A stretch of DNA of 64,000 nucleotides, from the NCBI RefSeq assembly GCF_000718025.1, contig NZ_JODS01000032.1, forward strand, positions 1-64,000, given 5' to 3'. The notes under the pieces are model-generated. The model did no database searches. It was not told the DNA's origin and saw nothing but the letters and a program-made list of their open reading frames with translations. The position numbers were made by a program, and so were the translations under genes. This stretch comes from Kitasatospora purpeofusca. GTDB lineage: Bacteria; Actinomycetota; Actinomycetes; Streptomycetales; Streptomycetaceae. Below are positions 14,249-21,988 of this stretch, one piece after another (within the stretch, counting starts at the first letter, position 1; each line of letters opens with the position of its first letter).

Positions 14249-15168
14249 GGATCGGTCTGATCACCTCCGCCCCGGACCATCCGGTGCTCGCCGCGACCAC
14301 CGCGCTGCTGACCGCGCGCGGTCACCACGTCGAGGCCCTCGACCCGACGGCCGGTCCGGACGGGCAGGCCGGGCCGTCCGACCCGCCCGCGGACGTCTAC
14401 CTGCTCAAGGCGCACACCCCGGCGGCGCTCGCCCTCGCCCGGGGGCTGGAGGAGCGCGGCGTGCCCGTCGTCAACCCGGTCGCCGCCACCGAACTCTGCC
14501 AGGACCGGCTCGCCATGGCCGAACTCGCCCGGCGGGCCGGACTGCCCTTCGCACCCACCCGCGCCGCCGCCGACCCCGCCGAACTGCTCGCGGCGGTCGA
14601 AGCCGGGGACCTCGTCCTGCCGCTCGTCGTCAAGAGCCGGCACAGCCGCCGCCACGACCTCGTCGCCCGCGTCGACGACACGGCCCGGCTGCGCGCCCTC
14701 GCCGAGCAGTGGCCGGACGAGCCCGTCGTCGCTCAGCCCTACCTGCCGAGCACCGGCTGGGACCAGAAGCTGTGGGTCGTCGCCGGGCAGCTGTTCTGCA
14801 CCCGCCGCCGCTCCGAGCTCGCCGGCCCCGAGCACACCGAACTCCCCGACGGCGACGACGGGTTCGGGCCCGCCGAGCTGTCCGCCGACCGGGCCGCCGT
14901 GGCGCTGCGGGCCGGCGAGGTGTTCGGCCTCGACGTCTACGGCGTCGACCTGCTGGACGGGCCGGGCGAACCGGTCGTCGTCGACGTCAACGCGTTCCCG
15001 GGCATCCGGGGGCAGGCCGGGGCGCCCGAGGCGCTCGCCGCGCTCGCCCTGCGCGTCGGCGGGGCGGCGTCCGGGGTCCCGCGCCCGCGGGCGGACGGCA
15101 CCGACACCGGCACCGACGCCGCGACGCCCGCGCCGGCGGATGCGGGACCGGGCACCGTCGCTGGTTAG
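14245..15168 (+). CDS. ATP-grasp ligase (RimK-like), second of tandem pair
   Basis: A 307-aa paralogue of the preceding protein and in the same operon (ATGA overlap). It has a short N-terminal domain starting MRIGLITSAPDHPVLAATTA, the lysine block LPLVVKSRHSRRHDLVARV, VAQPYLPSTGWDQKLWVV and the metal motif VVVDVNAFPGIRGQAGAPEA. The C-terminus is a Thr/Asp/Ala/Pro low-complexity tail (DGTDTGTDAATPAPADAG). The ATP-binding lysine and Asp-x-Asn metal ligands are present, so it should be active. Substrate unknown. The two paralogues may act as a heterodimer or in sequence. Confidence 0.87.
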   Translation: MRIGLITSAPDHPVLAATTALLTARGHHVEALDPTAGPDGQAGPSDPPADVYLLKAHTPAALALARGLEERGVPVVNPVAATELCQDRLAMAELARRAGLPFAPTRAAADPAELLAAVEAGDLVLPLVVKSRHSRRHDLVARVDDTARLRALAEQWPDEPVVAQPYLPSTGWDQKLWVVAGQLFCTRRRSELAGPEHTELPDGDDGFGPAELSADRAAVALRAGEVFGLDVYGVDLLDGPGEPVVVDVNAFPGIRGQAGAPEALAALALRVGGAASGVPRPRADGTDTGTDAATPAPADAGPGTVAG

Positions 15169-15220
15169 GCTGGCACTCCCGGCCCGAGCACACGACCGGG
15201 CCGCGAGAGAAGACGGACCC

Positions 15221-16135
<915 letters not shown>

Positions 16136-16241
16136 AACGGCGGGCCGCCCCGGCACGGGGGCGTCCCGCCCGGTGTTCCGCCCGGCGTCCCGGCCTCGCG
16201 CCGGAGTCACCCCGATGGGATGAATCTGCCGGGCAGGCACG

Positions 16242-16276
16242 TTTCTGCCGCGCGACCGGAGGCTAACGTCCGACGG
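16242..16276 (+). promoter_or_regulatory. Putative leaderless promoter of the ATPase gene
   Basis: TAACGT at 16264-16269 followed seven bases later by the GTG start, with TTTCTG at 16242 as a weak -35. This is the usual layout of leaderless streptomycete genes and supports GTG 16277 as the start. Confidence 0.5.
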
Positions 16277-17701
16277 GTGAACCGCGACGCCACCCGCCCC
16301 GCCGTGTCGGCCCACCCGCAGCAGCGCACCCCGGAACCAGGACCGGCGGCCGCGACCGCCCGGCGCCCGGTCGTCGAGGAGCTCCGGCTCACCTCCTTCA
16401 AGTCCTACCGGCGCGCGACCCTCCCGCTCGCCCCCCTCACCGTGCTGCACGGGCCCGCCGGCGTCGGCAAGTCCAACGCGCTCGACGCCCTCGCCGTCCT
16501 CTCCCGACTCGCCCTCGGCGAGGAGATCGGCGACTCCCTCGACGGCCGCCCCGGCACCACCGGGCCGCTCGCCGCCCCCGTCCGCGGCGGCCTCGCCGGG
16601 TGCGTGCCGCACGGCCGCGACGCCCTCATCCTCGGCTGCACCGTCCGGTCCCCGGACGGGCCGATCACGCTGGAGGTCGTCATCCGCACCGACGGCCCCG
16701 TCCGCATCGCCAGGGAACAGCTCACCCTCGACGGCCGGACCCTCGTCGAGACCGGCGAACAGGACCTGCGCCACCGGCGGGTCAACGTCAGCTGGCACAA
16801 CGACACCCGGCAGGGCGACATCCGCGCCCCCTTCCCCAGCGGCACCCTGGTCACCGCCCAGATCCCGCTGCGCGTCGCCGGATCCTCGCCCGGCGAACGC
16901 AAGGTCCTCGCGGCCGCGGAACAACTGCTCACCGCGCTCCGCGAGGTCTTCCCCGTCTGCCCCGTGCCCGCCCTGATGCGGGGCTGGGCCCGCCCCCACC
17001 CCCAGGCCAGGCTGCTCAGCTCGGCCGCCAACATCTCCGCCGTCGTCGCCCGGCTCGGCAACGAGTGCGGCCGCCGGTTCGGACAGCTGCTGCGCGTCGT
17101 CCAGTCCGCCGCCCCGCACCCGCTGCTCGGCCTCGACCTCGCCCACCGCGGCACCGGCGCCGACCGGCGGGTGCTCGCCGTGTTCGACGAGGGCGTGCTC
17201 GGCCGCACCGGGGCCGACCAGGCCTCCGACGGCATGCTCCGCCACCTCGCCTTCGCCGCCGTGCTGCTCACCGGTGCCGGTGTGCTGGACCTCGACGTGG
17301 CCGTCGAGGTGCCGTGGGCGCAGCGGCAGCTCACCGTGCTGGCGGAGGACCTCGGCGCCGGGCTCTCCACGGACCAGGCCGCCTCGCTGCTGCGGCTCGC
17401 CCGCGACATGTCGGGACGCAACCAGCTGCGGGTGCTCGCCACGCTCCAGGAGCCGGCCGCGGCCCGGGACGCCCTGGGCGGGCCGGGCGAACTGCCGGCC
17501 GGGGTGGCGGTGGTGGAGTGCCGGCGCGATCCGGGCTCGGGGCTCACGGTGCTGCGGACGGAGACGGCGCGGGTGCCGGTCCAGACGGTGCGCGACGGCG
17601 CACCGGCGGCCTCGGGGCCGGGGCCGGAGATGTCGGAGGTCGGGGCGCCGGGCCCCGGGGCCGACCGGACGGCGGGCGATGCGGTAGACCTGGACGGGTG
17701 A
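16277..17701 (+). CDS. AAA/RecF-like ATP-binding protein
   Basis: A 474-aa P-loop ATPase of the ABC/RecF type. The N-terminal region has VVEELRLTSFKSYRRATLPL and Walker A HGPAGVGKSNALDALAVL. The C-terminal half has the signature-like region ADQASDGMLRHLAFAAVLL and the Walker B-like VLDLDVAVEVPWAQRQ, where the usual DExH acidic pair is replaced; hydrolysis may be altered. A disordered Gly/Pro/Ala tail ends the protein. The start GTG 16277 fits a leaderless promoter; ATG 16220 would be longer. The stop overlaps the GTG of the MazG gene (GTGA). RecF-like proteins often act in DNA repair or defence, but the role here is unknown. Confidence 0.8.
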   Translation: MNRDATRPAVSAHPQQRTPEPGPAAATARRPVVEELRLTSFKSYRRATLPLAPLTVLHGPAGVGKSNALDALAVLSRLALGEEIGDSLDGRPGTTGPLAAPVRGGLAGCVPHGRDALILGCTVRSPDGPITLEVVIRTDGPVRIAREQLTLDGRTLVETGEQDLRHRRVNVSWHNDTRQGDIRAPFPSGTLVTAQIPLRVAGSSPGERKVLAAAEQLLTALREVFPVCPVPALMRGWARPHPQARLLSSAANISAVVARLGNECGRRFGQLLRVVQSAAPHPLLGLDLAHRGTGADRRVLAVFDEGVLGRTGADQASDGMLRHLAFAAVLLTGAGVLDLDVAVEVPWAQRQLTVLAEDLGAGLSTDQAASLLRLARDMSGRNQLRVLATLQEPAAARDALGGPGELPAGVAVVECRRDPGSGLTVLRTETARVPVQTVRDGAPAASGPGPEMSEVGAPGPGADRTAGDAVDLDG

Positions 17702-18075
17702 ACGAACACCACACGGAACCCGCCGGGCCGACCCTGGAGGAGCTGCGGCAACGGCTCGTGGACTTCGCCGCGGCCCGCCGCTGGGAGCCCTTCCACACCC
17801 CCAAGAACCTCGCCTCGGCCCTGACCGTGGAGGCCGGCGAGCTGCTGGAGATCTTCCAGTGGCTCACCCCCGAGCAGGCGGCCGCCGTGATGGCCGAGCC
17901 GGACCGCGCCCACCGGGTGCGGGACGAGGTGGCCGATGTGCTCGCCTACCTGCTCCAGTTCTGCACGGCCGTCGGGGTCGATCCGCTGACGGCCCTGGCG
18001 GCCAAGATCGAGCGGAACGAACTGCGCTTCCCGGTCCCCGAGACCCCCGCCGAGAGCGAGGAAGTCAACCCGTAG
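17698..18075 (+). CDS. MazG-like nucleotide pyrophosphohydrolase
   Basis: A 125-aa all-alpha NTP pyrophosphatase of the MazG/iMazG family. Metal-binding helices are visible: LTVEAGELLEIFQWLT (ExxE(E)-type) and RDEVADVLAYLLQF (ExxD). N-terminal LEELRQRLVDFAAARRW and AAKIERNELRFP complete the family pattern. It hydrolyses non-canonical or excess NTPs to NMP and pyrophosphate, a house-cleaning role. The GTG start overlaps the stop of the ATPase gene, so the two are coupled. The C-terminus is short and acidic. Its exact substrate cannot be told. Confidence 0.9.
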   Translation: MNEHHTEPAGPTLEELRQRLVDFAAARRWEPFHTPKNLASALTVEAGELLEIFQWLTPEQAAAVMAEPDRAHRVRDEVADVLAYLLQFCTAVGVDPLTALAAKIERNELRFPVPETPAESEEVNP

Positions 18076-18106
18076 GACCGCTCATAACCCCTGCGGGGGA
18101 AGGAAG

Positions 18107-18133
18107 TTGTCCACAACCCCGGGGTTGTCCACA
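18107..18133. promoter_or_regulatory. Pair of exact DnaA boxes
   Basis: TTGTCCACA occurs at 18107-18115 and again at 18125-18133, same orientation, 18 bases apart start to start. The first flows into the perfect palindrome ACAACCCCGGGGTTGT (18113-18128) that joins the two. TTGTCCACA is the preferred Streptomyces DnaA box. The pair lies between the MazG gene and the gene at 18235, too few for an origin but enough for DnaA-dependent control or titration. Confidence 0.65.
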
Positions 18134-18234
18134 GGTTTCCGAAGTCCGGATGCGCCACCCCTCCGCCCCGTCGCACCCTCTCACCGTGACCGCACGGCAG
18201 GGCGCCGCGCGGGCGACGGAAAGGGTGTCCGGCC

Positions 18235-18933
18235 GTGGAAGCGCTGCGACTGATCAAGACCGCCCGGCACGCCCTGGCGGAGACCAGGAACGTCCCCGAC
18301 GTGCTGGCCGAGGCCCGGCAGGCCGCGCTGCTCACCGAGGCGGTGGCCACCCGGATCGCCAGATCGGGGGAGGAAGGGCTCTCCGGCCTCGGGCAGCTGC
18401 TGGCTGAGGCGGCCACCCACGCGGCCTGCTGCCTGGAGCATCCGGAGGAGGGCGCCTCCTCGGCGTCCGCCTTCGGGCCCGGCGGCCGGGCCCGAAGGCT
18501 CACCGAGCTCGGGGAGTTCGGGCCGATGCTCGACGAACTCGGCCGCCTGCTGCGGGACATGGGCGAGACGCTGGTGGTGCTGGCCTGCGGGGCCGACACC
18601 GAGAGCCTCTACTGGGCCTGCATCGACGGGGTCGACGCGGGAGCGGAGTGCACCCAGCTGGTCGACCAACTGCTCGACACCGTCCGGCAGATGGCGGGCG
18701 AGCGGCCCGAGGAGTACGAGGCGGAGCCGTGCGGGGCGGTGGAGGGCGGGCCCGGGGAGCCGTTCGGGCCGGACGGTGCCCGGCGGCTCCCCGAACCGGC
18801 GGCGGAGCACGAGGAGCGGTTACTGGTGCTCCGGCTCGACCCGCCGGGTCAGAGGGCGGCGGAGAGCCCGCCGTCCTCGCCGTCGGCGGAAGCGCTCGCG
18901 GCGGGGGAGGTGGTACGGGCACCGATGGCCTGA
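18235..18933 (+). CDS. DUF6099-like protein of unknown function
   Basis: A 232-aa mostly helical protein. Residues 1-160 contain regular helices (MEALRLIKTARHALAETRNV, LTEAVATRIARSG, ELGRLLRDMGETLVVLAC) and a conserved-looking LYWACIDGVDAGAECTQLV. The last 70 residues are low complexity. It resembles a streptomycete family I know as DUF6099, with no assigned role. GTG 18235 has AAGGG about ten bases upstream. Two DnaA boxes lie about 100 bases before the start. Its 3' end overlaps the small minus-strand gene by 85 bases. Confidence 0.65.
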   Translation: MEALRLIKTARHALAETRNVPDVLAEARQAALLTEAVATRIARSGEEGLSGLGQLLAEAATHAACCLEHPEEGASSASAFGPGGRARRLTELGEFGPMLDELGRLLRDMGETLVVLACGADTESLYWACIDGVDAGAECTQLVDQLLDTVRQMAGERPEEYEAEPCGAVEGGPGEPFGPDGARRLPEPAAEHEERLLVLRLDPPGQRAAESPPSSPSAEALAAGEVVRAPMA

Positions 18934-19073
18934 AGGTCGGCGAGGTCCGCGGTCACCGAGGCGAGCAGCTCCTGCATCTGCTCCAACAGGCTCTTCGGGG
19001 CGGCCGGCGCCGCCGCCCCGTCGGCGGTGGGGTACGGCGAGGTGGCGGACGCCTCGGACCAGGGCTCGGACAT
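18849..19073 (-). CDS. Small protein, unknown, overlapping the neighbour's 3' end
   Basis: A 74-aa frame with an Ala/Ser/Pro-rich N-terminus (MSEPWSEASATSPYPTADGA) and a helix KSLLEQMQELLASVTADLAD. ATG 19073 has GAGG seven bases upstream, which supports translation. It is antisense to the last 85 bases of the preceding gene. The amphipathic helix suggests a small partner-binding protein. I do not recognise the family. Confidence 0.5.
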   Translation of the reverse strand: MSEPWSEASATSPYPTADGAAAPAAPKSLLEQMQELLASVTADLADLQAIGARTTSPAASASADGEDGGLSAAL

Positions 19074-19389
19074 GAGGGGACCTCTTCGGATCGGTGGTGC
19101 GGTGTGGAGCGGTTGGCGGTCGGCCGGACGCGGCCCCGCCGCTGCAACCAACGAACACCCCGCCGCGCGGTCACCGGCCACCACTCGATGCGGTCCAACC
19201 GCCGGTGCGGGTAAGCCGCCCGGGTGACGCCGGGCTTGCCGCCACCGACCGGCCTGGGCTACGGCCGCCCGGGTGCGCGGAGGGCTGCCGAGGGCCTTCG
19301 TTCCCCGGCGGCCCGCCCCACCGTGGCGGGCCGCCGGGGAGAGGACCAGGGCGACGGCCGGTCGGAGCGGCGGCTGCCGGAACAGCAGA
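19074..19389. other. Intergenic region upstream of the small gene, before the dapD terminator
   Basis: About 315 bases that hold no convincing gene. The right end borders the dapD terminator hairpin. The left end must carry the promoter of the small minus-strand gene, but I cannot place one. Confidence 0.5.
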
Positions 19390-19426
19390 TGCCGGGGCTC
19401 CGAGCCGTTGGCTCGGAGCCCCGGCA
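19390..19426 (-). terminator. Terminator of dapD
   Basis: Perfect 16-bp stem, 19390-19405 with 19411-19426, five-base loop, 31 bases past the dapD stop on the minus strand. Confidence 0.85.
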
Positions 19427-19457
19427 CCGGGAGCCGGACCCTCAGGGGCGGGTGGGG

Positions 19458-20447
19458 TCAGTTGTGGGCGTGGAGGTCGGCGTTGAGGCCGCCCCAGGAG
19501 CCGGAGCGGGCGATGACCTCGACGGCGCCGGTCTGGGAGTTGCGACGGAACAGGAGGTTGTCCTGGCCGGACAGCTCGACGGCCTTGGCCACGGTGCCGT
19601 CCGGGGTGGTCACCCGGGTGCCGGCGGTGACGTAGAGGCCGGCCTCGACGACGCAGTCGTTGCCGAGCGAGATGCCGATGCCCGCGTTGGCGCCGAGCAG
19701 GCAGCGCTCGCCGACGGAGACGACCTGCTTGCCGCCGCCCGACAGCGTGCCCATGATCGAGGCGCCGCCGCCGATGTCGCTGTGGTCGCCGACCACGACG
19801 CCGGCGCTGATCCGGCCCTCGACCATCGAGGTGCCCAGCGTGCCCGCGTTGAAGTTGACGAAGCCCTCGTGCATCACGGTGGTGCCGACGGCCAGGTGCG
19901 CGCCGAGGCGGACGCGGTCCGCGTGGGCGATGCGCACACCGGAGGGGGCGACGTAGTCGGTCATCCGCGGGAACTTGTCGATCCCGTAGACGGCGAGCTG
20001 GCCGCCCTGGGCGCGCACGGCCAGCCTGGCCTGCTCGACCTTGTCCACCGGGACCGGGCCGATGCTGGTCCACGCCACGTTGGCGAGCAGCCCGAACAGA
20101 CCGTCCAGGCTCAGGCCGTGCGGCTGGACCAGGCGGTGGCTGAGCAGGTGCAGACGCAGGTAGGCGTCGTGCGCGTCGAGAGGCTTCTCGTCCAGCGAGG
20201 CGATGGCGGTGCGCACGGCTACCACCTCGACACCGCGGCGGGCATCGGCGCGCAGTGCCTCGGCGGCACCGGAGCCCAGCTCGGCCTCGGCCTGCTCGGC
20301 GGTCAGGAGGACGGTCCCGGCCGGGCCGGGCGCGGCGGTCAGCGCGGGGGCCGGGTACCAGGTGTCGAGGACGGTGCCGTCCGCGGCGATGGTGGCCAGA
20401 CCTGCGGCAACGGCGCCGCTCACGGGGGAGGTGGATTCAGCAGTCAC
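19458..20447 (-). CDS. dapD: Tetrahydrodipicolinate N-succinyltransferase
   Basis: Lysine/meso-diaminopimelate pathway enzyme: succinyl-CoA plus tetrahydrodipicolinate gives N-succinyl-2-amino-6-oxopimelate. The 329-aa length matches the actinobacterial DapD type. An N-terminal domain (SGAVAAGLATIAADGTVLDT, VEVVAVRTAIASLDEKPLDA) precedes a left-handed beta-helix with hexapeptide repeats: GVRIAHADRVRLGAHL, GTTVMHEGFVNFNAGTLG, SMVEGRISAGVVVGDHSDIG and GASIMGTLSGGG. It ends GGLNADLHAHN. GTG 20447 is chosen because TAACGT lies seven bases upstream on the minus strand, giving a leaderless message, and because homologues start there. It is a single gene with its own terminator. Confidence 0.95.
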   Translation of the reverse strand: MTAESTSPVSGAVAAGLATIAADGTVLDTWYPAPALTAAPGPAGTVLLTAEQAEAELGSGAAEALRADARRGVEVVAVRTAIASLDEKPLDAHDAYLRLHLLSHRLVQPHGLSLDGLFGLLANVAWTSIGPVPVDKVEQARLAVRAQGGQLAVYGIDKFPRMTDYVAPSGVRIAHADRVRLGAHLAVGTTVMHEGFVNFNAGTLGTSMVEGRISAGVVVGDHSDIGGGASIMGTLSGGGKQVVSVGERCLLGANAGIGISLGNDCVVEAGLYVTAGTRVTTPDGTVAKAVELSGQDNLLFRRNSQTGAVEVIARSGSWGGLNADLHAHN

Positions 20448-20460
20448 ATCGTGCACGTTA
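20448..20460 (-). promoter_or_regulatory. Leaderless -10 element of dapD
   Basis: On the minus strand TAACGT (plus positions 20455-20460) is followed by seven bases and then GTG 20447. No ribosome-binding site is present, consistent with a leaderless transcript. Confidence 0.5.
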
Positions 20461-20575
20461 ACGAATCGGAGTGGCCGTTGCCGAACGCGCTCACCGTCCG
20501 GACAGATCGGCGGGACCCGACGCACCGGGGAAAATCCGGCGGTCGGTCGGGCGCGGCTGGGCGATACTCGGACGG

Positions 20576-21988
20576 GTGTTCATGTCGATCTCCACCACCG
20601 GAGCCACCGGTCAGCCCGGCCCCGCAGGACGCCCGGCCACCGATCTGGCGCGCCTGCTGCACCGGCGCCCGGACGCGGTGCACCGGGTCGCGACCGCGTT
20701 CGGTGAGGCGCACGTCTTCTTCCCCGAGGCCGATGCGGAGCGCTGCACCGCCGTCCTGCTGGCGGAACCCGACCCGGAGGCGCCGGTCCGCGGTCGCCGG
20801 GGCAAGGCCCGGCCGCCCGCCGTGCCCGACGCGCACGTCGGCGACAGCCCCTACGCGGCCTCCTCGGTGTTCGCGGCGGTGCTGCGGACGGTGTTCCCGC
20901 AGCCGTTCGGGCAGTCGCCCGAGTCGCCCCGGCCGTCCGAGTCCTCGGCGGACGAGACGCTGCCGCTGGAGATCGAGCTGCCGGTCGTCCGCGCGGACCG
21001 TGAGCCGGAGCCCGCCGCCCCGGGCGGTGGCGACGGGGTCGCGCTGGCGCGGCGGCTGTTCGAGCCGTTGGGCTGGCGGGTCGAGGCGGCGGAGCTGCCG
21101 TCGGACGCCGCACCCGCCGCCGGTGGTTCGCCGTACCTGCGGCTCCGGCTGGCCGCGCCGGCGGTCCGGCCGGCCGAGGCGCTGCGGCAGGTGGCGGCGC
21201 TGCTGCCGGTGCTGGACGGCGCCGCGCACCACTGGGTGCCGCCGGAGCGGGCGGACCTCGACGGGCTGCTCGCCGTCCACCCCGAGCGGGCCCTGATCGC
21301 CCGCCGCCTGGCCCGGCACGGCCACGCCGTGTCCTGGGGCGGCGACGGCCGGTACGACGGGGACGACGGGGCGGCGGTGCGGGCCGCGCTGGGCGCGGTC
21401 GGGGCGAGCCGGGTGGTGCACCTCGGGTGCGGGCACGGCGAACTGCTCGCCGGGCTGCTCGGGGGCGGCGGTTTCACCGAACTGCTGGGCGTGGACGTCT
21501 CACCGGCGGCTCTGGCCGCGGCCGCCCGTCGGCTGGGGCTGGAGCGCACGGCGGACCCGTCGCCGGAGTGGGAGCTGCAGGGTGGAGCGGGCCGCCCCCG
21601 GGTCCGCCTGGTGCAGGGCGCGCCGGTCTACGCGGACGCCCGTCGGACGGGGTTCGACGCGATGGTGTTCGAAGTCCCGGCCGAAGGCCCGGCCGAAGCC
21701 CTGACCGGGTCCGCCCCCGCCCCCGAGCCCGCACCCGGGACGACCGACCGGGTGACGCCCGCCGCGCACCCGGCCTATCTGGAGCACGCGGCGTTCGGCG
21801 CCGCCCGGCCGCCCGCCGTGGTGGCGACCGCGCCGCCCGGGGCCGACGGGACGGCCTTCGCCGCCTGGGCGCGGCGGACGGCCGCCGGGTACGGCTACGC
21901 CGTCACCCTCCCGCCGACATCCCGACCGCCCCTGCTCGCCCTGTTCGAACGCGGTACCCCGGCCCCCGAAGGAGGTGGGCCCCGATGA
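20576..21988 (+). CDS. Hen1-like RNA 3'-end methyltransferase, catalytic site eroded
   Basis: Bacterial Hen1 puts a 2'-O-methyl on the 3' end of RNA halves before Pnkp seals them. The N-terminal domain is well kept: MSISTTG, LLHRRPDAVHRVATAFGEAH, FFPEADAERCTAVLL, PYAASSVFAAVL, LVPLLDG-type AALLPVLDGAAHHWVPPERA and HPERALIARRLA. The methyltransferase domain is not. SAM motif I reads VVHLGCGHGELL with His282 where Asp is usual. The ExxEH metal motif is replaced near residue 366 (VFEVPAEGPAEA). The downstream histidine block expected before the end (HRFEWTR-like) is absent, and the domain is short. GTG 20576 gives the family start MFMSISTTG. 470 aa. The stop overlaps the Pnkp ATG. Confidence 0.85.
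   Translation: MFMSISTTGATGQPGPAGRPATDLARLLHRRPDAVHRVATAFGEAHVFFPEADAERCTAVLLAEPDPEAPVRGRRGKARPPAVPDAHVGDSPYAASSVFAAVLRTVFPQPFGQSPESPRPSESSADETLPLEIELPVVRADREPEPAAPGGGDGVALARRLFEPLGWRVEAAELPSDAAPAAGGSPYLRLRLAAPAVRPAEALRQVAALLPVLDGAAHHWVPPERADLDGLLAVHPERALIARRLARHGHAVSWGGDGRYDGDDGAAVRAALGAVGASRVVHLGCGHGELLAGLLGGGGFTELLGVDVSPAALAAAARRLGLERTADPSPEWELQGGAGRPRVRLVQGAPVYADARRTGFDAMVFEVPAEGPAEALTGSAPAPEPAPGTTDRVTPAAHPAYLEHAAFGAARPPAVVATAPPGADGTAFAAWARRTAAGYGYAVTLPPTSRPPLLALFERGTPAPEGGGPR

Noticed and set aside
13208..15168. Graspetide (ATP-grasp RiPP) cluster
   Set aside because: No precursor peptide with a repeated acidic core, no transporter and no protease beside the ATP-grasp genes.
18107..18133. 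Replication origin at the DnaA boxes
   Set aside because: Only two boxes and no dnaA/dnaN/gyr neighbourhood; an origin in this group has many boxes.
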